Source of the DNA: Strongyloides papillosus
Lineage: Eukaryota > Nematoda > Chromadorea > Rhabditida > Strongyloididae
Assembly: GCA_005656395.1 (NCBI GenBank)
Contig: SRSI01000073.1
Coordinates: 124,001-188,000, forward strand
Length of the DNA stretch: 64,000 nt
Direction of reading: 5' to 3'
The notes under the pieces are model-generated. The model was given only the letters and a program-made list of their open reading frames with translations. It ran no database searches and was not told the DNA's origin. Position numbers and translations under genes: made by a program. This document shows, in pieces, positions 36,350 to 47,244 of this stretch. Position 1 is the first letter of the stretch, and the number at the start of each line of letters is the position of its first letter.

Positions 36350-39300
36350 TCATTCAACCATACCATCTGACAATTCCGAATTTTTTGCTAATGATGATGG
36401 AACATCATTATGGAATGAAAATTGAACGAAATTATCCTGTAATTCTTCTGCTTCTTCTAATGTTGGTAATGCACCTTTTCTAGCTGCTGGTGGAGTCAAT
36501 TGAACAGCTTCTCTGGTGAATTCTATATCAAAATAAGAAGTATCTTGTTCATTCTTGAGCGCAGGCTTGAAAGGTGGCTCAATCTCTTTACGATAAAGTC
36601 TCTCAAAATCAATTGGTTTGAAGAAATCTTGACATATAATTTCTTTTGCGTCTTCAGGCCCACCACCTAGACGAGCATTTGGGTCTTTAATTAACAAATT
36701 TGACAATAATACACGTGCTTCAGATGATAATTTTGAAGGAAACCTTAAATTACCACTTAAAATTAATTCAAACAATTTTTCATGGTCTTTTGAATAAAAT
36801 GGTAACCTTCCACACATCATTTCATACATAACAACACCAACACCCCACCAATCAACACTTCTACCATAATCGTTATCTTCCAAAACCTCTGGCGCAATAT
36901 ACTCTGGCGTTCCACAAAATGTTCTAGTCCTATCACCAAAAGATATATCCTCTTTACAAAGTCCGAAATCTGCAATTTTTATGTGACCATCCTTATCTAA
37001 TAGTAGATTTTCTAACTTCAAATCTCTATAAACAATATTATTTTCATGTAAATACCCTAAAGCTAAAACAATTTCAGCACCATAAAATCTAGTTCTAGAT
37101 TCTGAAAATCCTTCTCTAAAAATTTGCACTTGTTTATTCAAATGATAATACAAATCTCCACCAATAGCAAATTCCATAACAAAACATAATCTATCAGCTG
37201 TTTGAAATGAGTAAGTCAGTTCCTATAAACAAGTTGATTGTGGATAAAAGGGCAAGATATATTAACTTACAGTAAGGAATGGATGTTTACAACGTTGGAG
37301 TACACGATTTTCAGTTAAGGTATGCGCTACTTCATCTTTCTCAATGATAACTTCTTTTTTTAAAATTTTTATTGCATATAAATTCCCTGTCAATTTTTCA
37401 CGGCATAAGATAACTTTTCCAAATGTTCCTTTTCCGAGAACTTTAAGAAAATCAAAATCTTCTAAACCAATTTTACGTTTTTTATTTTTGTTTTCTTGAT
37501 TACCAAATTCCCCATCTACTTTTTGATGCCTTACTTGTGTTAAAGAATTTTCTTTGGCACTACAATTGAGTGTGCCTTGTTTGTTATTCGTTGAAAAACT
37601 TATTGAACCTTCATTTCCTTCCTCCATTTTCTCAACTTTAGACACTGGAACAGAGGTAAATAATTGGGTGTTTTGGAGAAAATGATTGACACCTGGAATA
37701 GATGAATCATTATGATTATTACAGTCCATCATTTCAACATCGTTCATTTGTTTTGATTTTTCTTTCATCTTTTCTGAAACTTGCTTTATAGCTGATAGCC
37801 AATGTTCTCTAATTTGTGCATTCTCCGCATGGAACATTCTTTCAATAACAGTTGTCCATTGTAATCCTCGAACAATGAAAGAGTTTGCCTTTGGCCGTTC
37901 AACTTTCATCAGCTAAAAAAAATTGTTAGACATGTAATTTTTTTTGTATTATAAATAATGCCCTAGGGAAATGCGATACCTTGTTATCATGATGTTTCAT
38001 GAAATGATCAATTCTTCGATTTCTAAATCTTCTAGAGTAAATTGAAGACATTGATATAAATAAATATATATTACATACAAATATTGTGTATTATTACAAT
38101 GAAATATGAAAAGAAATAAAGCTTTTTGAATCCAAACAACTCTTATATCTGTAATATATTAAAAAATATTTTTGTTATTTGACAAAATTTGGGAGTGCAC
38201 TCAGTAGCGATGAACTTTTATTATTCGAAAATAGAAGCCCTACAGAAAAATGAAAAATATTTAAATGCACTTTTGTTTGAGTCAAACAATTTTAGACATT
38301 GGCACGGAAGTAAAAATACAACGACCGCCTAGTTTCTTTTTTTCATTCCTGCCTCTATGATATGAATTTTTTTTTCTAAGCTCGATTAGAAGCTTAGTTG
38401 TTTGTGTAAAAAATATGTTGCATTAATAATTAAAAAAGAATAAAATCACATTTTATGCACTTTTCTTTCCTTGTTTATGTGCAGATGTTTGTTATAGTAT
38501 TGTGATCAAAACAATTTTTTTGACTAATATGCTTAAAGTTACTCCATTAAATACAATGTTTTTTAATACTACATAAATGTACAAAAATACACAAACAATT
38601 TTATTTCATAATAAATAAAAAATTTTATTTTTTGATCTCATCAAATTAATAAATATTTATTTTTATTATATATCATTACTATATAAAATAAAAAATTATA
38701 AATATATATAATTTATACGGCTACTTTTACATACAATTTTTTAATATAGTACTACGAAAAATAACACATCTCAATTTCCTTAATCTTGTTTAATCTATTG
38801 TCACTATTGACAATTGAATCTCTGAGAAATACTTCAATTATAGGAAACAAAAAAATACATTTCAACTTTGTTATCTATTTAACAGTGTATAAAAAAACAT
38901 GTAGGATAAAAAAATATAATTTGGCGAGGGTAGAAAAATTTTTTCTGATTTCATAAAAATATCTTTTCCTGATAAAATAAGAAAATGTTTTGAAAACAAA
39001 TGTTTCCTCGATTAATACGCACATATAGCAAAAAATATTATATTAATCTTGCTTTCAATAATCACAAAGTAAAAATTATTATATTAAATAGTAGCTATTT
39101 AGAATTGACAAATAAGGAAGTATATATTTTTTTGGCTAATATTCATAAAAAAAATCTATAATGAGGCTAAATAATGATCATAGAAAATCTTCTAATTTTT
39201 TTAATAATTATTGAAAGTGCATTTAGTACAAATGGTTGTAATTTATAGAGTTTAAAATTATAAGAAAAATATTTACATAATAATAAGTATAATATGATTT

Positions 39301-40151
39301 TAAGATGAGAAAAAATGTCAAATTAGACAAAACTTAATAACTAGTTTATTTATAAAGAATATTTTAACTAATATCTAAAAATATAAATATATTTTTAATC
39401 AGGCAAATATAAGGGGATGCAAAAATATATTAAAAAATATAAATCATCATTCTCATAAACATATTATTATTTCTTTTTATACATTTTCACACTCTTATTT
39501 AAAACTATTTCTTTTGATCTTCAAAAAATAATAACATTATAAATATTTTCTTTTTGGCAATTTTAGCAAAAACATGCTTTATTATATATATTCATGTTTT
39601 TCTTGCGCCAATTACTAGATTCAAATTAGTCCGGATAAAAATATAAATGGAATTACACATAGTTGTGAGTGTATATCAAAACAAAAATATGTTTTTGTTT
39701 TCAAAGTTTGTTTTTTATGTTTAAGTGTTTTAATTAACCCGTAAAAACATACGAATTTTAAAAATTTCTCTTGGAAATGGATAAATTTTCAAAATATTTT
39801 TAAATAACACACAATATACGTATGACAAATATATGGATATTATTATTTTCCAAGGTATAATTGTTCATAATTTAGAAATAATAATTTTAAAGATTTTTTT
39901 TTTCTATTTTGTTTTCAACTTACCTGTACGTCACGAACTGTGAAATCATTCAAGGGATCTGAATATTGGGAACTCTCCGGTTTCTGTTTATAGCCAAGTA
40001 ATGCTCCATCATTAAATAAAATAAAATAACGTGCTCTCCAATTTTTTATATGTTCTCCTCTTTTGGATAACCAACCTTCATAGACGATATCTTCAGAATT
40101 CCTACATAATTTAGCAATAGATCCAATGGTTGTTGATGAACTAAACGACAT
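36350..40151 (-). CDS. akt-1: AKT/protein kinase B serine-threonine kinase
   Basis: Three exons: 40151-39924 (76 codons), 37912-37271 (214) and 37222-36350; introns are 2011 and 48 nt, both phase 0, and the total is 580 residues. A PH domain spans the first join ([30 protein letters not shown]). The kinase has GKGTFGKV near 236, the lysine AIK at 258, YRDLKLEN near 355-362, DFG at 375, the activation-loop TFCGTPEY with Thr391, and the hydrophobic motif FVQFSF with Ser559. Those two residues match human T308 and S473. The PH-kinase linker is about 78 residues longer than in human AKT1. Known role: insulin/IGF signalling downstream of PI3K, restraining DAF-16/FOXO, central to dauer and infective-larva control. 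A possible trans-splice acceptor lies near 40196. Confidence 0.96.
37980..38051 (-). other. akt-1: Candidate alternative first exon of akt-1
   Basis: Inside akt-1 intron 1, an ATG at 38051 opens 24 codons ([17 protein letters not shown]...) ending exactly at AAG|GTATCG, phase 0. A 67-nt intron would join it to exon 2. The product would lack the first 76 residues, about the first half of the PH domain. Arg/His-rich codons are unusual for AT-rich intron sequence. There is no transcript support. Confidence 0.4.
38160..38420 (-). promoter_or_regulatory. GC-richer island in akt-1 intron 1, possible internal promoter
   Basis: Less AT-rich than the rest of the intron and containing words such as GGCGGTCGTTGT on the minus strand. 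It lies just upstream of the candidate alternative first exon. No TATA box was found at a clear distance. Confidence 0.25.
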
Positions 40152-42484
40152 TTTTCAAAGTAATAGTAGAAGTTGTAGAATAATTAACAAAGAACCTAAA
40201 AAAATTAATATTATGCAAATTATTGTATTAATAAGATACCATAGAACACAAAAAAACTTATTTGTAATTCATAATATTTTACAATAAAAAAAATATAAGA
40301 AAAAATAATTAATTGTACTTGTATAATATTTTCATTAATATATATAATAACACAGTTTAACAATATATTAATTAAAAATTTTAAAGTATTAAAGAACGGT
40401 TAAATAGAAAGATAATATAGTGTAATTCATATTTATTTGCATTCTCCACAATAAGCAAATATCAATAAATAAATTGGAATAACTTTATACAAAAGATAGT
40501 TACTATTTGTGATTACATAACTTTACATAATTTGTATTTCCTCATTTAAACAAACTCACTATCAAGTTGTATTTAAAATATTTTCAAAAATTTTCATAAA
40601 ATAAAATTTTTCTTAAGATAAATTTTAATAATATTTTTATTTACAAAAATCATATATTTATACGTACATATCATTGATAAAAGATAAGCAATACTGAAGT
40701 TTTCGTTATAACTAAAAAGCTGGTGATAAGAATAATCTACTAATCCTTTAAGTAACAGACATTTTTAACTATAATAAACTTTATCAAAATAAATATTTCC
40801 ACGTTTTTTCGGAACTTTATGTACAAGCTATTATTTAAAAATTTAATAAGTTTTTTAGGCTTAATTTATTAAAGATATATTGAAACAACACGTGGGTATT
40901 CATTTTATTTATATAAAATTACGTTATAATTTCTGACAATTATAATTTATTTTAAACAATAATCTTATCACTTTAGATAACACTTTGCGGTGATAGTTAT
41001 GAAAATTTATCTTATTAAGATAGTCTATGAAATGATCAGAATTTTATACAAACATATTTTTCCTTAAACGCGCATCTAAGTATACCAGAAATTTAATAAT
41101 ATTTGTTAAAAAAGCCTTGGAAAATAAATGATATGTTGATAAATTAGAAGCAATTCCATATAAACATATTTATGTATATCATCCATAAGGCATTGAAAAC
41201 GAATTTCTTAATAAATTGAAAAATCCCCACAGAATGTTATTAACCTATTGCATAAATATGTAATTAAGGAAATAAACTAAGTGCAATAAAAGGACATTCC
41301 AAACATTTTAAAATAATGATTTGATAAAAATAATAACGTCTTAACAAAAAATAACTTTTAACGATTTAAAAAAATAGTAGATAAGTATATTTTATATCCT
41401 AAATATAAATTTTTTAATTTTTAATAAAACAATTAATAGAAGAATAATACAAAAAGTTTTTGTATTAAAGTGGATAAATATTTTTACAAAATATTTCAAC
41501 AGAAGAACTGATAAAATATTATTAATATATGGAATAAAAAATGTATCACTCTAAATGTCCTAAATATTTTTTAATACCATAAATGAATAAAAAAGCAAAT
41601 TTCTAGGTGAAAAATTAAGTTTTTACTGTTAAATTAAAGTAGACAGATACATTTTGACAGTTAATAATAATTTTATCTATTAGTTTATGATACGTATGAA
41701 GTGCATTCCATGGAAAACTGTAAAGTGAAAATATAAACAAAATGTAATTCCAAAGAACATTATTTATCTCCTGTAGTCGTCATTATCAACCGTTAATTAA
41801 TAATGCCATAAAGTGTTTATCAGAAGTAAATAACGCATCTTTATTTTTATTAAAAAATATAATACTTTTTATTTAAGTCAGTCAGGTAGAAATATTCATT
41901 TTTATACTAAAAATATAATTCATTATTTAAAAAATGATATTTTAATGCTGATAGACTAAAAAAGAATTAATTTAATATTAAAAGAAATTTTGATTTAGTA
42001 TAAAAATAATTTTTTTAAATGTGATGTGGTAAAATATAACGAAATTGTCGCTGTGAAATATTAAAGGCATGTAAACAAGTGGAGTTTTGCGACATATGTC
42101 TGCGACAATCTTTTTCGTGCTATCCCTACTATTATAAAACCGCCAACGCAACTTTAATAATGTTTCACAACACTCTCTCTTGATTGGAAAAGAAAGTTTT
42201 AATACTTTAAAAACAAAATATCTTCTAGATCTTTTACGTAATTCTTCTTATTATGTCTAGTTGAACTACATCAAAGTTAGCATCTTTCTAGTTTGTGACC
42301 TTAAAATAGGTAATTTTAAATAATAATAAAGAGAGATGAATAAATAATTAACGGTTAATTAGATACTCCTTTGAGAGAGTACAAAGTATCACGAGAAGTT
42401 TCAATATAATAACAATGTAGTGTGCACCACATAGTATTTAAATTTGCTAAATGATTATAACTTTTTCTATAATTAATATTTTTC

Positions 42485-42859
42485 TATGATATTATACTCA
42501 TCTAATAGCCCAGTTTTCTCATATTTATAACGTATTTCAAGACTGTTCTTGGAAGTTAACTTTAGGTAAAGTTGTTAGTTCCTTTTAAACAATTTACTAA
42601 AAGTAATAAGATTGGAAATTTAAATAACCAGAATAATGATGAAAAAACAGTCATTAAATCTCGAAAAATGTAGTAAATGGAAGTTATTAATTCAATATTT
42701 TTCCATGATTTATTTTTAAGAATTCAGATATTTAAATTTCCTCGTTCTATGAATAGAAATACGTAATATTTTACTACTTTTTTAAGATTAACTTCCAAGA
42801 ATGATCTTGAAATATGTCATAGGAATTAATTTTGTCTATTAGGCAAGTATAACATCATA
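42485..42859. repeat. Long imperfect palindrome (fold-back repeat)
   Basis: Inverted matches stack around a centre near 42673: 42485-42508 with 42836-42859 (20 of 24 bases), 42534-42560 with 42787-42813 (23 of 27), and 42614-42626 with 42729-42741 (13 of 13). Weaker pairing seems to reach outward to roughly 42420 and 42925. It may be a fold-back/MITE element or an inverted duplication. Transcripts would form a long hairpin. Confidence 0.65.
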
Positions 42860-42939
42860 AAAAATTAAGAATGTAAAAAATTCTAATTACACAACTAGTT
42901 AAAGTATGTTATCGTACATCAATTATAATCCTATGTAAT

Positions 42940-43215
42940 TTTAAACATAAATGGGGGTTACCAACCCAACTGAGATTGAATATAATAATTAATGGACTTA
43001 AATAGAAGTTGACTTCCAGAGGTCATTTTCAAAGATTTCGAAGTGCTTGAATGTTAGTGTTAGAACTGTATCCAAATACTTAAAAAGCATTAAAAATGAA
43101 GAAAGATAATTTCATCGTAAATAGTTTTTCGGATGCTAAATGAATTGTGAAGTGAAATTCTATCTCAATCTCTTTACTCATCAGATCTTTTAACAGCAGA
43201 TTACTGTTTTTCAAA
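42940..43215 (+). mobile_element. Decayed mariner fragment with internal deletion
   Basis: tgttagtgttagaactgtat (near 43048) matches tgtcagtgttataactgtat in the element at 58721. About 100 nt later, gaagtgaaattctatctcaa matches that element's region coding YEILLYPPYSP. The middle is missing, as in the relics at 11360 and 32481. Terminal repeats were not identified. Confidence 0.6.
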
Positions 43216-44255
43216 GATACAGAACGTTATCAAAAAGATTAAGCTTCTAAAATAATTTAAATGACCCAATAAAATCAGCCATATAGTAGTTTTTAGATTT
43301 TATCGACTGTAGTTTCTTTTCATGCGATTCAAGAAGCTTTTAGCTCTTTATCACCAATGTTTGATAAAATAGCTATAAATTTTAATAAAAACATTTATTT
43401 TTTAAAAACATAATAATTTTTATATTTTTAACACAACTACTTCATCAATTTAAAGATGATACCATATAAAAATAGTAATTTAAATGTTTAACAGATATAC
43501 GTGTTTTGTACATTAGTCTTTATTAAAAATAATTTTTCTTATAATAATATGTCTAATGAAAAACTTTATTTCATATTAATATGATTATTATATAATTTAT
43601 ATTTTTAAATTTGTACTATTGAATGATTCAAATGTACTAAAGTACATACTTTCAATCACAAAATAAACGACTTTTCAATAAATAATAACGACTTTTTCTT
43701 TATACTATATTCATCTTTCATTTAATTATAATACTATCATCCAAATTTTATTAAATTAAAAGTAGTATGAGAACGATAAACACATTTTATTATCAATATT
43801 ATCGGAAGAATATTAATAATACATTTAAAAAGGTTGTTTTATTGGAATTTCATACGTAAAATAACAGTTATATTTTTTTATTCTAATAACAAAATTTTTA
43901 CATATATATGTATATAATAAAAAGAAATATATATTACATTAGCTATTCAGTAACAGTAAGTGAATTAAATATAAATAATTATGAAATTAAAGATTATGGA
44001 ACATAAAATTTATAATTAATAAAGATGCTTTACTTTTACTTATTGAAAAAAAAATGAATTTTTAATGGAATACTGTTATGATAATTATAATATATTTTAA
44101 AATTTAATCAGGTAAAGTGAAAATTACTAAGGATAAATGGAATGAGAAGGCTTTGTAGAACAAAAATTAATATTGCTCAGTAATATTGTAATCAGCTTTT
44201 GACGTTTTTCTTATTTCACATTAAAGCTTTCATTTGTAATTATTATCAAATCAAG

Positions 44256-46006
44256 TTATTTAGTGATAAGTTTGTTAGCACGTTTATTAGCCGACTCAAC
44301 ACGAACTTCATTTGATTGGGCTTTCTCTTGTATTCTATCTAGCTGCCTATTTTGATTGGATACCTCTGTACTCATATCAATTGCCATATTTCGCAAATTA
44401 CCAACCATTGTTGAGACTTGTTGTATATTTTCATCCATTTCATCCTCTCTAGCATCATTTGTAATTCTAGTTATATATCCTCCCTGGGGACCCATTCCAG
44501 TATCACCAACTGTTATTCTTGGCTGATCACTTATCACACCACCATCATCGTCTTTCTTCCATGCTTTAGCATATTCAGAATTTTTTTCGAAGTCATCATT
44601 ACGATTCCATGGTAAAACACATAATCCACAACATTTTTCCATACCTTTGAGATGTTCTTCAGCTTCTTTCATATCTTGATTTATGGTATCTAAATTTCCT
44701 TCAACTCTTTCCAATTGTTCACCTTGGTCATCTAACATTACCAATGTTTTGATACCAGCTTCTTTACTTTCTTCACATAATGCTAACATACGTCGTGTTG
44801 CTTCAAGTGACTAAAATAAAAAATAAATAAATAAATGAAAAAAAATGAAAAAGATAACTTTGTTAGCTTCACCATCTATATTAACATTTAATAATTTTAA
44901 TTCATCATCCATGGTAGATGGTAAAATCAAGTCATTACAAGAAACAGCCCCATCTCCACATGGAGTAAAGGTAATAGGATTTTCTTTCTCCTTATCAGTA
45001 TTAGATTGTTTCAATTTTTTAATAGCATCTAACATTTTTATATTTATATAGTAATACTAATATATATTAGTAAGGAGAAGTATAGTAATGGAAGGTATAT
45101 CAAAAAAGGTTATCTTCAAATGGTTATTTCTTTTCTATTTGTAAATATAATGATATCTTCCAAAAAATATTATATATGTATATGAGAATAAAAAGTTTTT
45201 GATACTATGAAATGTTATTATGAAAGTCGAAATAATTCATTACTTTTCAATTATTATATTATATTATGTATTTCTATTTTTGTTTATAGTATATTATTAT
45301 TTATATATTGTTAAATGAATGAAAAATATAATATTTTAGTTATAAATATAGAGAAAGAATATAGTAGTACTGGAAAGGATCCCTTAATAGTCCTTCTTTA
45401 AATATAAACTTTTTTTAATCTCTTAACAAATTATAGTTATTTTATATTCAAAGTTATGATGATACCCTATTTGTTGTATTACTAAAAGTCTAAAAAATAT
45501 ATTTATATATATAATAAAGGAAGCTTTTCCAATATATAATAGTAAGATATAGTGAATATAAAAGAATATATAAATTTTTATATATAAAATAGATATATCT
45601 CAATAAATTTGGTCTGTTTTTGTAATTATTCACTTTTTTTTTGGTTATATAAGAAAATAAATATAATACTAGATAGACTATTTGACTCTTTCTTATTTTA
45701 TGGATGAAGATTAGCATAAAGTTAGTTAGACTAAGAAGTCTGTTATCAACTAATGAAGATGTCGTTGCGCATATATTTTTATGGTTTATGCTTTTATTGT
45801 TCAAGATAGATGATGACAGTGTTTTGGTAACCAAAATTGAAATGATATGGAAACTTAAAAGTATATATTTTATGATAAGCAATATATTTTAAAAGTTTTT
45901 GATATGCATGGAAACAATTGTTATTTTTACTTACTTCATCTGCTGTCTGGTTAACACGAAGGTTGATCTCATCCAATGAATCTGGTATTCCATCATCAAC
46001 TGCCAT
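44256..46006 (-). CDS. ric-4: SNAP-25 t-SNARE
   Basis: Exon 1a is 46006-45935 (24 codons, MAVDDGIPDSLDEINLRVNQ..) and exon 2 is 44810-44256 (184 residues); the intron is 1124 nt, phase 0, and the total is 208 residues, the usual size. Exon 2 opens SLEATRRMLALCEESKEAG, completing the first SNARE helix. The linker has CCGLC, the palmitoylation cluster, and the second SNARE helix runs NDAREDEMDENIQQV..NLRNMAIDM to the C-terminus NKLITK. SNAP-25 pairs with syntaxin and synaptobrevin to drive synaptic-vesicle and dense-core vesicle fusion at the plasma membrane. The protein is almost identical in pattern to C. elegans RIC-4. A second first exon lies at 44859-45035. Confidence 0.95.
44859..45035 (-). 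CDS. ric-4: Alternative first exon of SNAP-25
   Basis: An ATG at 45035 opens 59 codons (MLDAIKKLKQSNTDKEKEN...) ending at AAA|GTTATC, phase 0, 48 nt before the shared exon at 44810. Its last part (DDELKLLNVNIDGEANK) parallels the end of exon 1a (LDEINLRVNQTADE), so either exon completes the first SNARE helix. The isoform would be 243 residues with a longer N-terminus. The non-consensus donor (GTTATC) is the weak point. Confidence 0.65.
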
Positions 46007-47216
46007 CTTCTCGTATATATTTAATAATTATAATGCTGCTATATCCTGTAGTGTATGAATAAGAAACAATTCTTCTAAAATTAGTTATTATAATTATTTG
46101 CTTTTAAAAGATAATAGTGGTTATATATTTTGAAATTTTAAAGCATTAAGTATATAGATATAAATGTAGGAATAGCTTTAAAATACATTTAAGATAAAAT
46201 AAGAAAAATGATATATGGTAGTTGAAAGAGTTTTGTTTAATGTATGAAAAGTTTTTAAGATAAAAGAAATAAGAAAATGTTAGAAGTTGATGTTAAAGTA
46301 ATTCTATTAATTTACAATTTGAAATTGTATTATTTTTGCCATAGTTAGAATGATTTTTCTTACCAATGATAAAAGATAAAACAAAAGAGTAATTGAAACA
46401 TGATAAGATTAATTGAGATAAAAAACACATTGTTTTAAAAATAATACAATGAAATTTATGGCATTGGTTTTAAAATAAATAAAATTTATATTTTCGCATG
46501 AAAAAAGAACTTTATATAAAAATAGGTAATTTATTAATTTACATAGGCACTTTAGAATAGTAGTAAATAGTGTTAGGTGAATTAAAAAAATTAATAAATA
46601 AAAAAGTACAAATAAATATATAATATTTAAGAGTGATATAAATTTTTATAACGGAAATATATAAGGGTTTTTATATAAATTTTAAAATAAATGGAAATTT
46701 TTTATTATACAATTACATATATTTATCAATAAATATTTGTTAAAAATTTATTTGAAATTGACATAACTGAATTTTTTTACTTCCTTCAAAAGTTAAGTTT
46801 CGGATAAATTTTAAAAAAAGAAAAAGATAAAAAAGTTATTTTAATGTGGGAATTACATAAATAACATGGGAATTTAAATACTTTATGATATATGATGGCA
46901 GATGAGATGCATTTATATATGGAAATAAACTTTTATAGTATTACATTTATATTAACCAAATATATATGGAATATTAAATTTAATGAAATAAAAAGTATAA
47001 GAGGTATTATATTAAAGAGAAAAAAGTAATATTTTAACACATAATAAATATACTTTATCCATATGAGAATAAAAAGTATTCAAATATGTCTATTATATAT
47101 CTTGAGTCTTTTCATTTCTCCTATGAAATAACCATAACAAACAACTTCCGTTTATATATAGCTATGGGCATCTTTTGAAGATATATATAAGATTTTTATG
47201 CCTCAATGTCAGAGAG

Positions 47217-47244
47217 ACAAAACTCATCAACTTTAGAGTTTTGT
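47217..47244. repeat. Short perfect inverted repeat (9-bp stem, 10-nt loop)
   Basis: ACAAAACTC and GAGTTTTGT flank ATCAACTTTA. The stem is too short for a microRNA precursor on its own and no known miRNA seed was recognised. Confidence 0.35.

Larger units (their letters stand above)
40152..44255. other. Intergenic DNA between ric-4 and akt-1
   Basis: No gene is supported. It holds the upstream region of akt-1, a GC-richer patch near 42040-42300 that could be a distal regulatory region, a long palindrome (42485-42859) and a mariner relic (42940-43215). The right end is the 3' UTR of ric-4. Confidence 0.45.

Noticed and set aside
45490..45892. Open frames inside the ric-4 first intron on both strands
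   Set aside because: Low-complexity, no family words, and not in phase with the flanking exons.
47217..47244. Possible microRNA hairpin
   Set aside because: Only a 9-bp stem with no extended pairing and no recognised seed.
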